Shown here piece by piece: positions 33,723 through 41,642 of a stretch of DNA of 64,000 bases; the stretch's first letter is position 1, and each line of letters starts with the position of its first letter. The stretch is taken from contig CANKBG010000007.1 of the NCBI GenBank assembly GCA_947479935.1, forward strand, positions 29,264 to 93,263, given 5' to 3'. This stretch comes from Comamonadaceae bacterium (GTDB lineage: Bacteria; Pseudomonadota; Gammaproteobacteria; Burkholderiales; Burkholderiaceae_C). The notes under the pieces were generated by a model. That model saw only the letters and a list, made by a program, of their open reading frames with translations, did not search any database and was not told the origin of the DNA. A program made the position numbers and the translations under genes.

Positions 33723-34388
33723 TCAATGTTGTGGTCCAGCCTTGAAGGCTGTAGCCGCCGAGTTGGCGGATGCATCATTGTTGAGCATGCGCTCAACATA
33801 TCGTGCAATCAAATCGATTTCCAAATTCACGGGGCTGCCTGTTTCAAGTGCACCCAGTGCGGTGTTTTCAACCGTGTGTGGAATGAGGTTGATGCTGAAC
33901 TCGCAACCATCAGACAGGTCCAAGACGGTGTTGACGGTAAGGCTCACGCCGTTGACGGTGATGGAGCCCTTGTAGGCTAAATATTTACCCAAGCTGGCGG
34001 GCGACTTGATGCGCAGTTCCCAGCTTTCGCCCACTTGGGCAAAGTGCGTGACCTGACCGATGCCATCAACATGACCCGACACAATATGGCCGCCCAAACG
34101 GTCGTGTGCGCGCAGCGCTTTTTCTAAATTGACTTTGCCAAGTTTGTTCAAGCCACAAGTTTTGTCCAGCGATTCTGCAGAGACGTCGATAGTGAATTGA
34201 TGGCCCTCAGCATGGAGCGTGGTCACAGTCATGCAAGCGCCGTTGATGGCAATGCTGTCACCCAGGCCAACGTCGTCCAAGTAGCCCGCGGGGACCTCAA
34301 GGGTGAGTCGCTTGCCATGGCTTAAAGAGCTACCCAGGTCGTGGAGGGCGGCGATGCGCCCCACGCCGGTGATGATTCCGGTAAACAT
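33723..34388 (-). CDS. ribE: Riboflavin synthase alpha chain
   Basis: MFTGIITGVGRIAAL; GHIVSGHVDGIG; duplicated lumazine-binding domains. Confidence 0.97.
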   Translation of the reverse strand: MFTGIITGVGRIAALHDLGSSLSHGKRLTLEVPAGYLDDVGLGDSIAINGACMTVTTLHAEGHQFTIDVSAESLDKTCGLNKLGKVNLEKALRAHDRLGGHIVSGHVDGIGQVTHFAQVGESWELRIKSPASLGKYLAYKGSITVNGVSLTVNTVLDLSDGCEFSINLIPHTVENTALGALETGSPVNLEIDLIARYVERMLNNDASANSAATAFKAGPQH

Positions 34389-34419
34389 AGGGCGCTATTT
34401 TCGCAGGGATTGGGCCTGT

Positions 34420-35544
34420 TTAGACCCTGATCCTGGCTAAAACCCGCAAATCTTTGCCGATTAATTGTGTTTCGGTGAACTCGAGCGCCAAGCCTTGTGA
34501 CAAGTCCTCCAAGGGCCCCCATTGCGCCATGCCTTGCCCAAGTCCCAGTATCTGTGGTGCTAAGTAGACTAAAAATTCGTCAACGCAGCCTTCTCGAATG
34601 AGCGATCCGTTCAGTTTGTAACCAGCTTCAACATGCAATTCGTTCACTTCTCTTTGGGCCAAATGCTTGAAGAGGGCTGGCAAATCAACCTTGCCGTGAG
34701 AATTGGGCAGCAAGGTGACATGCGCTCCCTTGGCCTCTAAGGCCGCGCGTTTTTCTGGATGATCAACAGCTGCATAAATCCAAATTTGCCGAGGCGTGTT
34801 GGCCTGAGGTTCTGTGTGCTGAAACAGCTTGGCATTCGGGGGTGTTTCGAGGCGGCTGTCTACAATGACCAAGTGAGGCAATCGGGCTTGCGTGCCAAGC
34901 CCAGACCAGAGCCTTAAATCTAGGAGGGGATCGTCTTGCAGTACGGTTCCAATGCCCGTGAGGATGGCGCATGCGCGGGCGCGCCAAGCGTGACCATCGG
35001 CCCGGGCATCGGTCCCCGTGATCCACTGACTTTTGCCGTTTTGAAGCGCCGTTTGTCCATCCAAGGAGGCTGCGATTTTCATGCGCACCCACGGTCGTTG
35101 GCGGGTCATGCGGCTGTGAAAGCCTAGGTTTTGCTGTGTTGCCAGTTGAGCGCCATCGCCCAGACTGACTTGAATGCCGGCGGCGCTTAATTTTTCAAAC
35201 CCCTTACCCGCAACAAGAGGGTTGGGGTCAGACAGGGCGGCCACCACTTTGCCGACTTGTGCTTTCACCAGTGCATCGCAGCAGGGGCCTGTTTTACCTT
35301 GATGAGCGCAGGGCTCAAGGGTGACATAAACCGTGGCGCCTTTGAGGTTGTGGCCTTGGCGGGTGGCTTCTTGCATGGCCATGATTTCGGCATGCGCCCC
35401 ACCTGATTGTTGTGTGTGGCCCTGACCCAAAATTTCACCTTGTGCGTTCACAATGACACAGCCCACCCGAGGGTTGGGTGAGGTGATGTTCATGGCTTGA
35501 GTGGCCAAGTCCAAGGCTTTCTGCATGAAGGGGCTGGCTGACAT
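34420..35544 (-). CDS. ribD: Bifunctional diaminohydroxyphosphoribosylaminopyrimidine deaminase / uracil reductase
   Basis: TSPNPRVGCVIV; GGAHAEIMAM; VTLEPCAHQGKTGPC. Confidence 0.97.
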   Translation of the reverse strand: MSASPFMQKALDLATQAMNITSPNPRVGCVIVNAQGEILGQGHTQQSGGAHAEIMAMQEATRQGHNLKGATVYVTLEPCAHQGKTGPCCDALVKAQVGKVVAALSDPNPLVAGKGFEKLSAAGIQVSLGDGAQLATQQNLGFHSRMTRQRPWVRMKIAASLDGQTALQNGKSQWITGTDARADGHAWRARACAILTGIGTVLQDDPLLDLRLWSGLGTQARLPHLVIVDSRLETPPNAKLFQHTEPQANTPRQIWIYAAVDHPEKRAALEAKGAHVTLLPNSHGKVDLPALFKHLAQREVNELHVEAGYKLNGSLIREGCVDEFLVYLAPQILGLGQGMAQWGPLEDLSQGLALEFTETQLIGKDLRVLARIRV

Positions 35545-35590
35545 GGGGCTTTAAGTTGGCAAATTCAATTCATTGCAAGGATACGACAAC

Positions 35591-36046
35591 TCAGAGCCCT
35601 GCCCAAGAGGGGGTGCTGGCGCGTCTATGGCGCCAGACCAATTCTGATCCCTGAGGATGCCCACGGCCGTCTGGCCAACGCACCGTCACCCTCAACTCTT
35701 GCAAACTCCAGGCAGGGGCTCCTGGGATGGGAATGGCTGAAATCTGCCATGTGCGTGTGAACAAAAGTGTGGGATCGTTAGAAAGCGAAGACCATTGCGA
35801 ACTTGAAAACTGTTGCGTGCAAATGGCCGTTTGCACGCCCCAGCACTCGGCCAAATCTTGGGCCAAGCCGCTGGCCAAATCAAGGTTTCGATGGGCTTGT
35901 GTCGCTGTAAGGCTGGCACTGCTTAGCCGCACGGAGCCCGCCAAACTCATGGCCAGAACTGCACTTGCCAATACGGCCTCTAGCACCGTAAATCCTTGGG
36001 ATGACTTGCTCAAAATAGCTTGATTTTTAATTTCAATAAGCAGCAT
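35591..36046 (-). CDS. PilV-like minor pilin / type IV pilus modification protein
   Basis: SSQGFTVLEAVLASAVLAMSLAGSVRLS class III signal; start MLLIEIKNQ. Confidence 0.78.
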   Translation of the reverse strand: MLLIEIKNQAILSKSSQGFTVLEAVLASAVLAMSLAGSVRLSSASLTATQAHRNLDLASGLAQDLAECWGVQTAICTQQFSSSQWSSLSNDPTLLFTRTWQISAIPIPGAPAWSLQELRVTVRWPDGRGHPQGSELVWRHRRASTPSWAGL

Positions 36047-36971
36047 TTTTCCAACTTCCCGAGATGCGTTGCACCTTTGAGGTGTCAATGCCTTCAGGCC
36101 AAGAAAAAGTCAAAGCTGGGTTGGCTTTCTCAGCAGTGTTGAAAAAGTGGGCACATTGACTTTGAAAAAACACAGTGCCAATTACCGCCGCACTGCTGGC
36201 AAGCTGGGGGCATTGAGGTGAGCAAGCCAACTCAGAAAAAACCAAAACAACGGGCGCCAAGGTGGTGCCTAAACTTGAGGTCCAAGTCAAGGGACTGTCT
36301 GTCCAGTAAATAGAACGTGCAGGAAAAGAATGGGCGCTTAAACCACTTTGTGTTTGGGCCAATGAGATGGCTTTCAGTTGTGATGGGCTTAAGTTTCCAA
36401 ATGCCTTCTGCCACTGCAAAGGCGGGCAATCTGTGGTTGTTTGGCTATCTTGTGTTGTAGAAACTTCCTGCAGCGGCATAAATGGCGTAGTCAGAGGAAT
36501 CCAGAGACCCTGTTGAACCGTTGCGCGACTGCCGGCGCCAGGATGTTGATTGTTCAATGTCACTTCAACTGAAATTTTAATTTTGTGAGGCGCATATCGA
36601 ACATCGCGGAGCAGTCGAACTTGAGAGGCCGTGACGTCTATAAATTCTGGCAAGGGTAAATCTGTCAAAGACCATCTCAAGCATTGCCATTGGGGTGAGG
36701 GTTTTGTGGCAGGACAGTGTGCGGCAAGGGCTTGGGACCAAACGAGAGCATCAATGCCCACGTCGTTGTGAGCGTAAGCACTTTCAAGTGTGGCCAGCAC
36801 TGTTTCTAGCAGTGCCTCGCTGGTGGCCAAGGCTTGCGCTGCAAACATTTGTTGTTGGCTTCGGGTGCTTTCAGAAAAAATAGACTGGAGCGTCATCCAG
36901 CCCAACACAGTGGTGGCAATCACCAAGAGTGTGGTTACCCAAAGTGTGACCATGCCTTGAGATGGATTCAT
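36033..36971 (-). CDS. PilX-like pilus assembly protein
   Basis: MNPSQGMVTLWVTTLLVIATTVLGWMTLQ leader lacking Glu+5; position in minor pilin operon. Confidence 0.62.
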   Translation of the reverse strand: MNPSQGMVTLWVTTLLVIATTVLGWMTLQSIFSESTRSQQQMFAAQALATSEALLETVLATLESAYAHNDVGIDALVWSQALAAHCPATKPSPQWQCLRWSLTDLPLPEFIDVTASQVRLLRDVRYAPHKIKISVEVTLNNQHPGAGSRATVQQGLWIPLTTPFMPLQEVSTTQDSQTTTDCPPLQWQKAFGNLSPSQLKAISLAQTQSGLSAHSFPARSIYWTDSPLTWTSSLGTTLAPVVLVFSELACSPQCPQLASSAAVIGTVFFQSQCAHFFNTAEKANPALTFSWPEGIDTSKVQRISGSWKNAAY

Positions 36972-37576
36972 GCGCTGGTATCTGTGCAGTCTGGCTGCAG
37001 ATTGCCTGTTTGCCCTGTGTTGTTTCTCAAGCGCACAACTCTTTGCCAAGTGCTTGGTACTTTCTCTGAACTTGATTGACTGCGAATAGAAATGAGCAAT
37101 GAATGGCCCTGATGGAGCGCACTGTTGTTGCATTGAAAACGAAAATTGAGTTCTAGGACTTGTAAATTTTTGCTGTCGCTCAGGGAGGTCCATACCGCAG
37201 GTTGACAAGATGTTTTGGTTTGAAGTTCTTTGGCATTCAATCTAAAACCGCTGCACTCATTGTTGTCTTTCATGCCGTTGTCGTTGCGATCAATGCTGAA
37301 CAGTATTTGGTGAGCACTGAATTGAAAATCTTCAACGGCTCCGCAAAAATCGGAGGGGCATGAGCCGATGTCTAGGCTGCCATTGGCGCCAAAATGACCT
37401 TGAAAATTGGCTCGCTTTAAATCATGCACCAAGGTGTCCATGAGGGCTCTTGTATCTTGTTGAGTATGACTCCGCAGCAATATTTGCCGATCGTTGCGCC
37501 ATTGAAAATTGACCCACACAGCCGCTGCACTTAACAAGCTTAAGCCCATGGCCAAGCCGACCCATAAGTTCAGCAT
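36968..37576 (-). CDS. PilW-like minor pilin
   Basis: VGLAMGLSLLSAAAVWVNFQWRNDRQILLRSHTQQDTRALMDTLVHDLKRANFQGHFG resembles PilW; operon position. Confidence 0.62.
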   Translation of the reverse strand: MLNLWVGLAMGLSLLSAAAVWVNFQWRNDRQILLRSHTQQDTRALMDTLVHDLKRANFQGHFGANGSLDIGSCPSDFCGAVEDFQFSAHQILFSIDRNDNGMKDNNECSGFRLNAKELQTKTSCQPAVWTSLSDSKNLQVLELNFRFQCNNSALHQGHSLLISIRSQSSSEKVPSTWQRVVRLRNNTGQTGNLQPDCTDTSA

Positions 37577-37583
37577 TTCGAAC

Positions 37584-38030
37584 TCACCATTTCCAACACC
37601 GACTGGGGTCGCCTAGCAGAAATGCGTTGCTGGTTCTGAGGACGGCGGCATTTTCAGAAACTCGCAGTGTCATGCTGGCGCAGGGCGTGTCCCTTGATTG
37701 CAAGCCAATGGCCGTAGCTTCTAGGACATAGCCTTGCGCACTGACATTCTGCAAACGGAGGCTGTAATACCCTGAAGTCGATTCCAAATTAGGCCACCCT
37801 AATTCGGATAAAGCGTTGGCATATTGTGGATACAGGCCGCGCCATTGCAATTGACGTAAATGCAATTGCAACAAGGTATTTTGCGCATCTTGTCGGCGTG
37901 TTTTTTGCCATTGCAATTCAAGGCTGGGTAGTGCAATGCCCATGAGCAAGCCGATCAGCGCTAGGCTAATCAGGGTTTCAATCAGGGTGAAGCCCTTGTT
38001 GGCAGAATGAGTGTGGCGGCCAGTAGTCAT
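37584..38030 (-). CDS. Type IV pilin-like protein (PilE-like) with prepilin N-methylation site
   Basis: SANKGFTLIETLISLALIGLLMGIALPSLELQWQKTRRQDAQN; start MTTGRHTHS. Confidence 0.8.
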   Translation of the reverse strand: MTTGRHTHSANKGFTLIETLISLALIGLLMGIALPSLELQWQKTRRQDAQNTLLQLHLRQLQWRGLYPQYANALSELGWPNLESTSGYYSLRLQNVSAQGYVLEATAIGLQSRDTPCASMTLRVSENAAVLRTSNAFLLGDPSRCWKW

Positions 38031-38132
38031 AGGGCCTAGCCTGAACTGGTTTTGCCAATGCCTGTTCTCATTCGCTTGCAATTGCCAGAAAAAGAAAGTG
38101 CGTGTCACGCTGTTTTTTTTAAGCTTGTGTTC

Positions 38133-38792
38133 ATGAAGCAAGCTGCCAATCCAAACATCGATCAGCACCCATCGCGCTGTGCCTTGCGCGGCGCCTTAGG
38201 TCAATCATCCCACCAAGGTCAAAGCTTGATTGAGAGTTTGTTTGTGCTGTTCATCATTGCCATGCTGTGCGGTACCGCGGCAACTTCCATGCAAATGCTC
38301 ATGACCCGCATCGACATTCAGTCTGCCTCGGAGGAAATGCTCAGTGCGGTGCTAACAGCCAGAACCGAAGCTTTGAGACGTGAACGGCGTGTCACTCTGT
38401 GTGTGGCTGCGCCTGTTGCCAATGTGAATTTGTCCGCAGAAAATCCGTTGCCGATTGCGTGCGCTACTTCTGGCATATCGGCAACTTCTTGGCAACAGGG
38501 TTGGCTGATGTTTGAAGACGTCAACAACAATGGCTTGTGGGATGTGGGGGAGGTGTTGCTCCAACAGCACGCAGCCTTAAAAGCGCCTATCTCAGCCACT
38601 GGCAATGCGACTGTCAGTCGCTATGTGTCGTTTGGTGCCAGCGGCCGAAGCTTGGCCTTGAATGGCGCTTTTCAGGCGGGGACAATCACTTTTTGCGAAC
38701 ATAAAGCCAGCGCTGGCAGTGCTTGGTTGTTGGTGGTCAATGCGGTAGGCCGGCCCCGACTGGACAAAGTGCCATTGAGCAGTTGCTCTTGA
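38133..38792 (+). CDS. FimT/GspH-family pseudopilin
   Basis: QGQSLIESLFVLFIIAMLCGTAATSMQMLMTRIDIQSASEEMLSAVLTARTEALRRERRVTLC. Confidence 0.82.
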   Translation: MKQAANPNIDQHPSRCALRGALGQSSHQGQSLIESLFVLFIIAMLCGTAATSMQMLMTRIDIQSASEEMLSAVLTARTEALRRERRVTLCVAAPVANVNLSAENPLPIACATSGISATSWQQGWLMFEDVNNNGLWDVGEVLLQQHAALKAPISATGNATVSRYVSFGASGRSLALNGAFQAGTITFCEHKASAGSAWLLVVNAVGRPRLDKVPLSSCS

Positions 38793-38793
38793 A

Positions 38794-39243
38794 TTATTTG
38801 CTCACTTCGTCGACCAGCAACTTGAAATCGTCAATGTCTTCGAAGCTGCGGTAAACGCTGGCGAAGCGCACATAGGCCACTTTGTCGAGTTTCTTTAATT
38901 CGCGCATGACCAGCTCGCCAATTTTGTTGGAAGCAACTTCACGCATAGCCAAGTTTAAAAGTTTTTCTTCAATGCGTTCGATGGCAGAGTCAACTTGCTC
39001 TGTGCTCACGGGACGTTTGCGCAAAGCCAAGTTCATGCTGGCGCGCAATTTGTCGCGCTCGTATTCAATGCGGCGACCATCTTTTTTAACGATGGCCGGA
39101 AAATTCACTTCGGGCCGCTCGTAAGTGGTAAAGCGTTTTTCGCAGGCACCACATTGACGGCGCCGACGAATGAGGTCGCCGTCTTCAGCCAGACGAGTTT
39201 CCACCACCTGGGTTTCGTTATTGCTACAGAACGGACACTTCAT
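38794..39243 (-). CDS. nrdR: Transcriptional repressor NrdR
   Basis: [42 protein letters not shown]. Confidence 0.98.
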   Translation of the reverse strand: MKCPFCSNNETQVVETRLAEDGDLIRRRRQCGACEKRFTTYERPEVNFPAIVKKDGRRIEYERDKLRASMNLALRKRPVSTEQVDSAIERIEEKLLNLAMREVASNKIGELVMRELKKLDKVAYVRFASVYRSFEDIDDFKLLVDEVSK

Positions 39244-40484
39244 TTGTAAACAGGAAAGCGTGCGGTCAAGGCATTGACTTTGGCGCGAACTGATTCAATG
39301 TTGACGGCGTCAAGTGGATTGTCGAGTACATCGGCAATGAGGTTGGCGGTAAGGCGAGCTTCCTCGTCCTTAAAGCCACGCGTGGTCATTGCGGGTGTGC
39401 CTATGCGAATGCCGCTGGTCACCATGGGTTTTTCGGGATCGTTAGGGATCGAATTTTTGTTGATGGTCATGTGAGCCTGACCCAACGCAGTTTCGGCCAC
39501 CTTGCCCGTGATGCCCTTGGAGCGCAAATCAACCAACATGACATGGCTTTGAGTGCCGCCACTCACAATGCGCAAGCCACGTTGCGTGAGGACGTCTGCC
39601 ACAATTTGTGCGTTCTTCACCACTTGATGCTGATAAGCCTTGAATTCAGGTGCCAATGCTTCTTTAAAAGCCACAGCCTTGGCCGCAATCACGTGCATGA
39701 GTGGCCCGCCTTGCAGGCCAGGGAAGATGGCACTGTTGATGGCTTTTTCGTGGACTGACTTCATCAGGATAATGCCGCCACGAGGGCCGCGCAAACTTTT
39801 GTGGGTGGTGGAAGTGACCACATCGGCATAAGGCACTGGATTGGGGTAAGCGCCTGCGGCAATGAGGCCGGCGTAATGCGCCATGTCGACCAAGAAAATG
39901 GCACCCACATCTTTGGCTACTTTGGCGAAGCGCGCAAAGTCGATGTGCAAACTGTAGGCAGAAGCGCCGGCAATGATCAGCTTGGGTTTGCTTTCGTGCG
40001 CCTTCTTTTCCATGGCGTCGTAGTCGATGGCTTCTTTGGCGTCTAGGCCATAGCTCACCACGTTGAACCACTTGCCGCTCATGTTCAAAGGCATGCCATG
40101 TGTGAGGTGGCCGCCTTCTGCCAAGCTCATGCCCATGATGGTGTCGCCAGGTTTTAGGAAAGCCAAGAAAACGGCTTCGTTGGCGGATGCGCCGCAGTGG
40201 GGTTGAACATTGGCCGCTTCGGCGCCAAAAATTTGTTTGACGCGATCGATGGCCAATTGCTCAACGATGTCGACATATTCGCAACCGCCATAGTAGCGCT
40301 TACCAGGATAGCCCTCGGCATATTTGTTGGTCAGTTGTGAGCCCTGTGCAGCCAGAACGGCGGGCGAGGCGTAGTTTTCGCTGGCGATCAACTCAATGTG
40401 ATGCTCTTGGCGGGCATTTTCTGCCTGAATGGCAGCAAAAATTTCGGGATCGGTTTGTTCAATCAGAATGTTTCTTGAATACAT
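39240..40484 (-). CDS. glyA: Serine hydroxymethyltransferase
   Basis: [57 protein letters not shown]. Confidence 0.98.
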   Translation of the reverse strand: MYSRNILIEQTDPEIFAAIQAENARQEHHIELIASENYASPAVLAAQGSQLTNKYAEGYPGKRYYGGCEYVDIVEQLAIDRVKQIFGAEAANVQPHCGASANEAVFLAFLKPGDTIMGMSLAEGGHLTHGMPLNMSGKWFNVVSYGLDAKEAIDYDAMEKKAHESKPKLIIAGASAYSLHIDFARFAKVAKDVGAIFLVDMAHYAGLIAAGAYPNPVPYADVVTSTTHKSLRGPRGGIILMKSVHEKAINSAIFPGLQGGPLMHVIAAKAVAFKEALAPEFKAYQHQVVKNAQIVADVLTQRGLRIVSGGTQSHVMLVDLRSKGITGKVAETALGQAHMTINKNSIPNDPEKPMVTSGIRIGTPAMTTRGFKDEEARLTANLIADVLDNPLDAVNIESVRAKVNALTARFPVYK

Positions 40485-40544
40485 GGCAGGCCTTCAATCG
40501 ATGGTTCCTTGTTGATTTGAGGGTTTGAGGCCTCAACATGACAA

Positions 40545-40706
40545 GGGCTGCCCAGGCGAACGGCTGAAACCATGTGCTTCAAAAGCCAGCGCATGGTGCA
40601 CGCTCCCCAGTGGTTGAGGGTGGGGCTCAGCCCACCACTGCCCACGTCAGAGGCTGGCTTGCTTGAACAGCTTTGGCCAGGCTCCTATCGCCAGTTGCGT
40701 ACCCAT
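40545..40706 (-). promoter_or_regulatory. ZTP (pfl) riboswitch in glyA leader
   Basis: Minus strand gggtacgcaACTGGCGata...accactGGGGAGCGtgcacc...ccgttCGCCTGGGCAgccc, matching the conserved ACUGGCG / GGGGAGCG / CCGCCUGGGCA blocks of ZTP riboswitches; upstream of glyA, a known ZTP regulon member. Confidence 0.8.
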
Positions 40707-40738
40707 AGAGTGTATCCGAGCCCAAGGCCGGTGGGCGC

Positions 40739-41572
40739 CTATTTGGCCCGTTTAGGGGCTTCTGGTTTAAGGGTTTTGTTAGCTGAGGGGAGGGAATCTT
40801 TGAGCCGAGCCTGTTCTGCCAGAACTCGGTTGATGTATTCCGTTTCCATGGAAACTGATTCATCGCCAGCCTTGTAAAGGCGAAGACCTTCTTCTTGGCT
40901 GCCCGTGAGGTCGATGCACTCTTTTAAAATTTTGACGCCAATTCGGATATTGGTTTTGGGGTCAAAAATGGCCATGGCGCCACCGTAAGGCGTGAACTGC
41001 TCTGAGTGCACATCAGGCAACACTTGCATCAGGCCTTTGGCGCCCGTGGGGCTGTTGGCAAAAGGGTTGTAGTTGGATTCAACCCCAATGACCGCCAAAA
41101 TCAGAGTGGGGTCTAAATTGGCCCGATTGGCCAAGTCAAAAACCTCCAAGATAAGCGCATTCAGAGGCTCAGGCGCTATCCGGTACTTGGCTTTGACCGC
41201 CTGCACCAAGGCCAATTGATGTGAATCAAGGTCGGTTGATTTGGCTGCCAAGCTTCTCAGCAGAACCTGTTGACCTTCGTCTTCTTCAGAAGAAATGTTC
41301 AGCCGAGTGAAAAGCCAGCCCTGCACACCCTGAATGGTCTGCGTCCTCATTTCAGGCCGGGCCAATGCCAACATGCTCAAGAGCACCGCCAGCAGACCCA
41401 GCAGTGCAAAACTGTGATGAGAGATGTTGACAAAACCACGCCCAATGTCACCTGCAAAGGTCTGCAGACCTCGCCAGAAGCGATGCGCCCAATGGCTGGC
41501 AGTCTCATGAAGGGTATGGGTGGTCACAGTTGGACGGGGAGTGGTAGAACTCGAGATTATAAAAAAAATCAA
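40739..41572 (-). CDS. Lytic transglycosylase domain-containing protein
   Basis: LILAVIGVESNYNPFANSPTGAKGLMQVLP (SLT motif). Confidence 0.92.
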   Translation of the reverse strand: MIFFIISSSTTPRPTVTTHTLHETASHWAHRFWRGLQTFAGDIGRGFVNISHHSFALLGLLAVLLSMLALARPEMRTQTIQGVQGWLFTRLNISSEEDEGQQVLLRSLAAKSTDLDSHQLALVQAVKAKYRIAPEPLNALILEVFDLANRANLDPTLILAVIGVESNYNPFANSPTGAKGLMQVLPDVHSEQFTPYGGAMAIFDPKTNIRIGVKILKECIDLTGSQEEGLRLYKAGDESVSMETEYINRVLAEQARLKDSLPSANKTLKPEAPKRAK

Positions 41573-41642
41573 AAATAGATGGATTCAGCATATTAGCGGC
41601 ACTCTTCATCGGTGAAAATACCGTCTTTACCTTTTTTGTGTT

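Noticed and set aside
33720-35590. FMN riboswitch for the rib genes
   Set aside because: Genes are tightly packed and no conserved FMN aptamer blocks were found upstream of ribD, ribE or ribBA.
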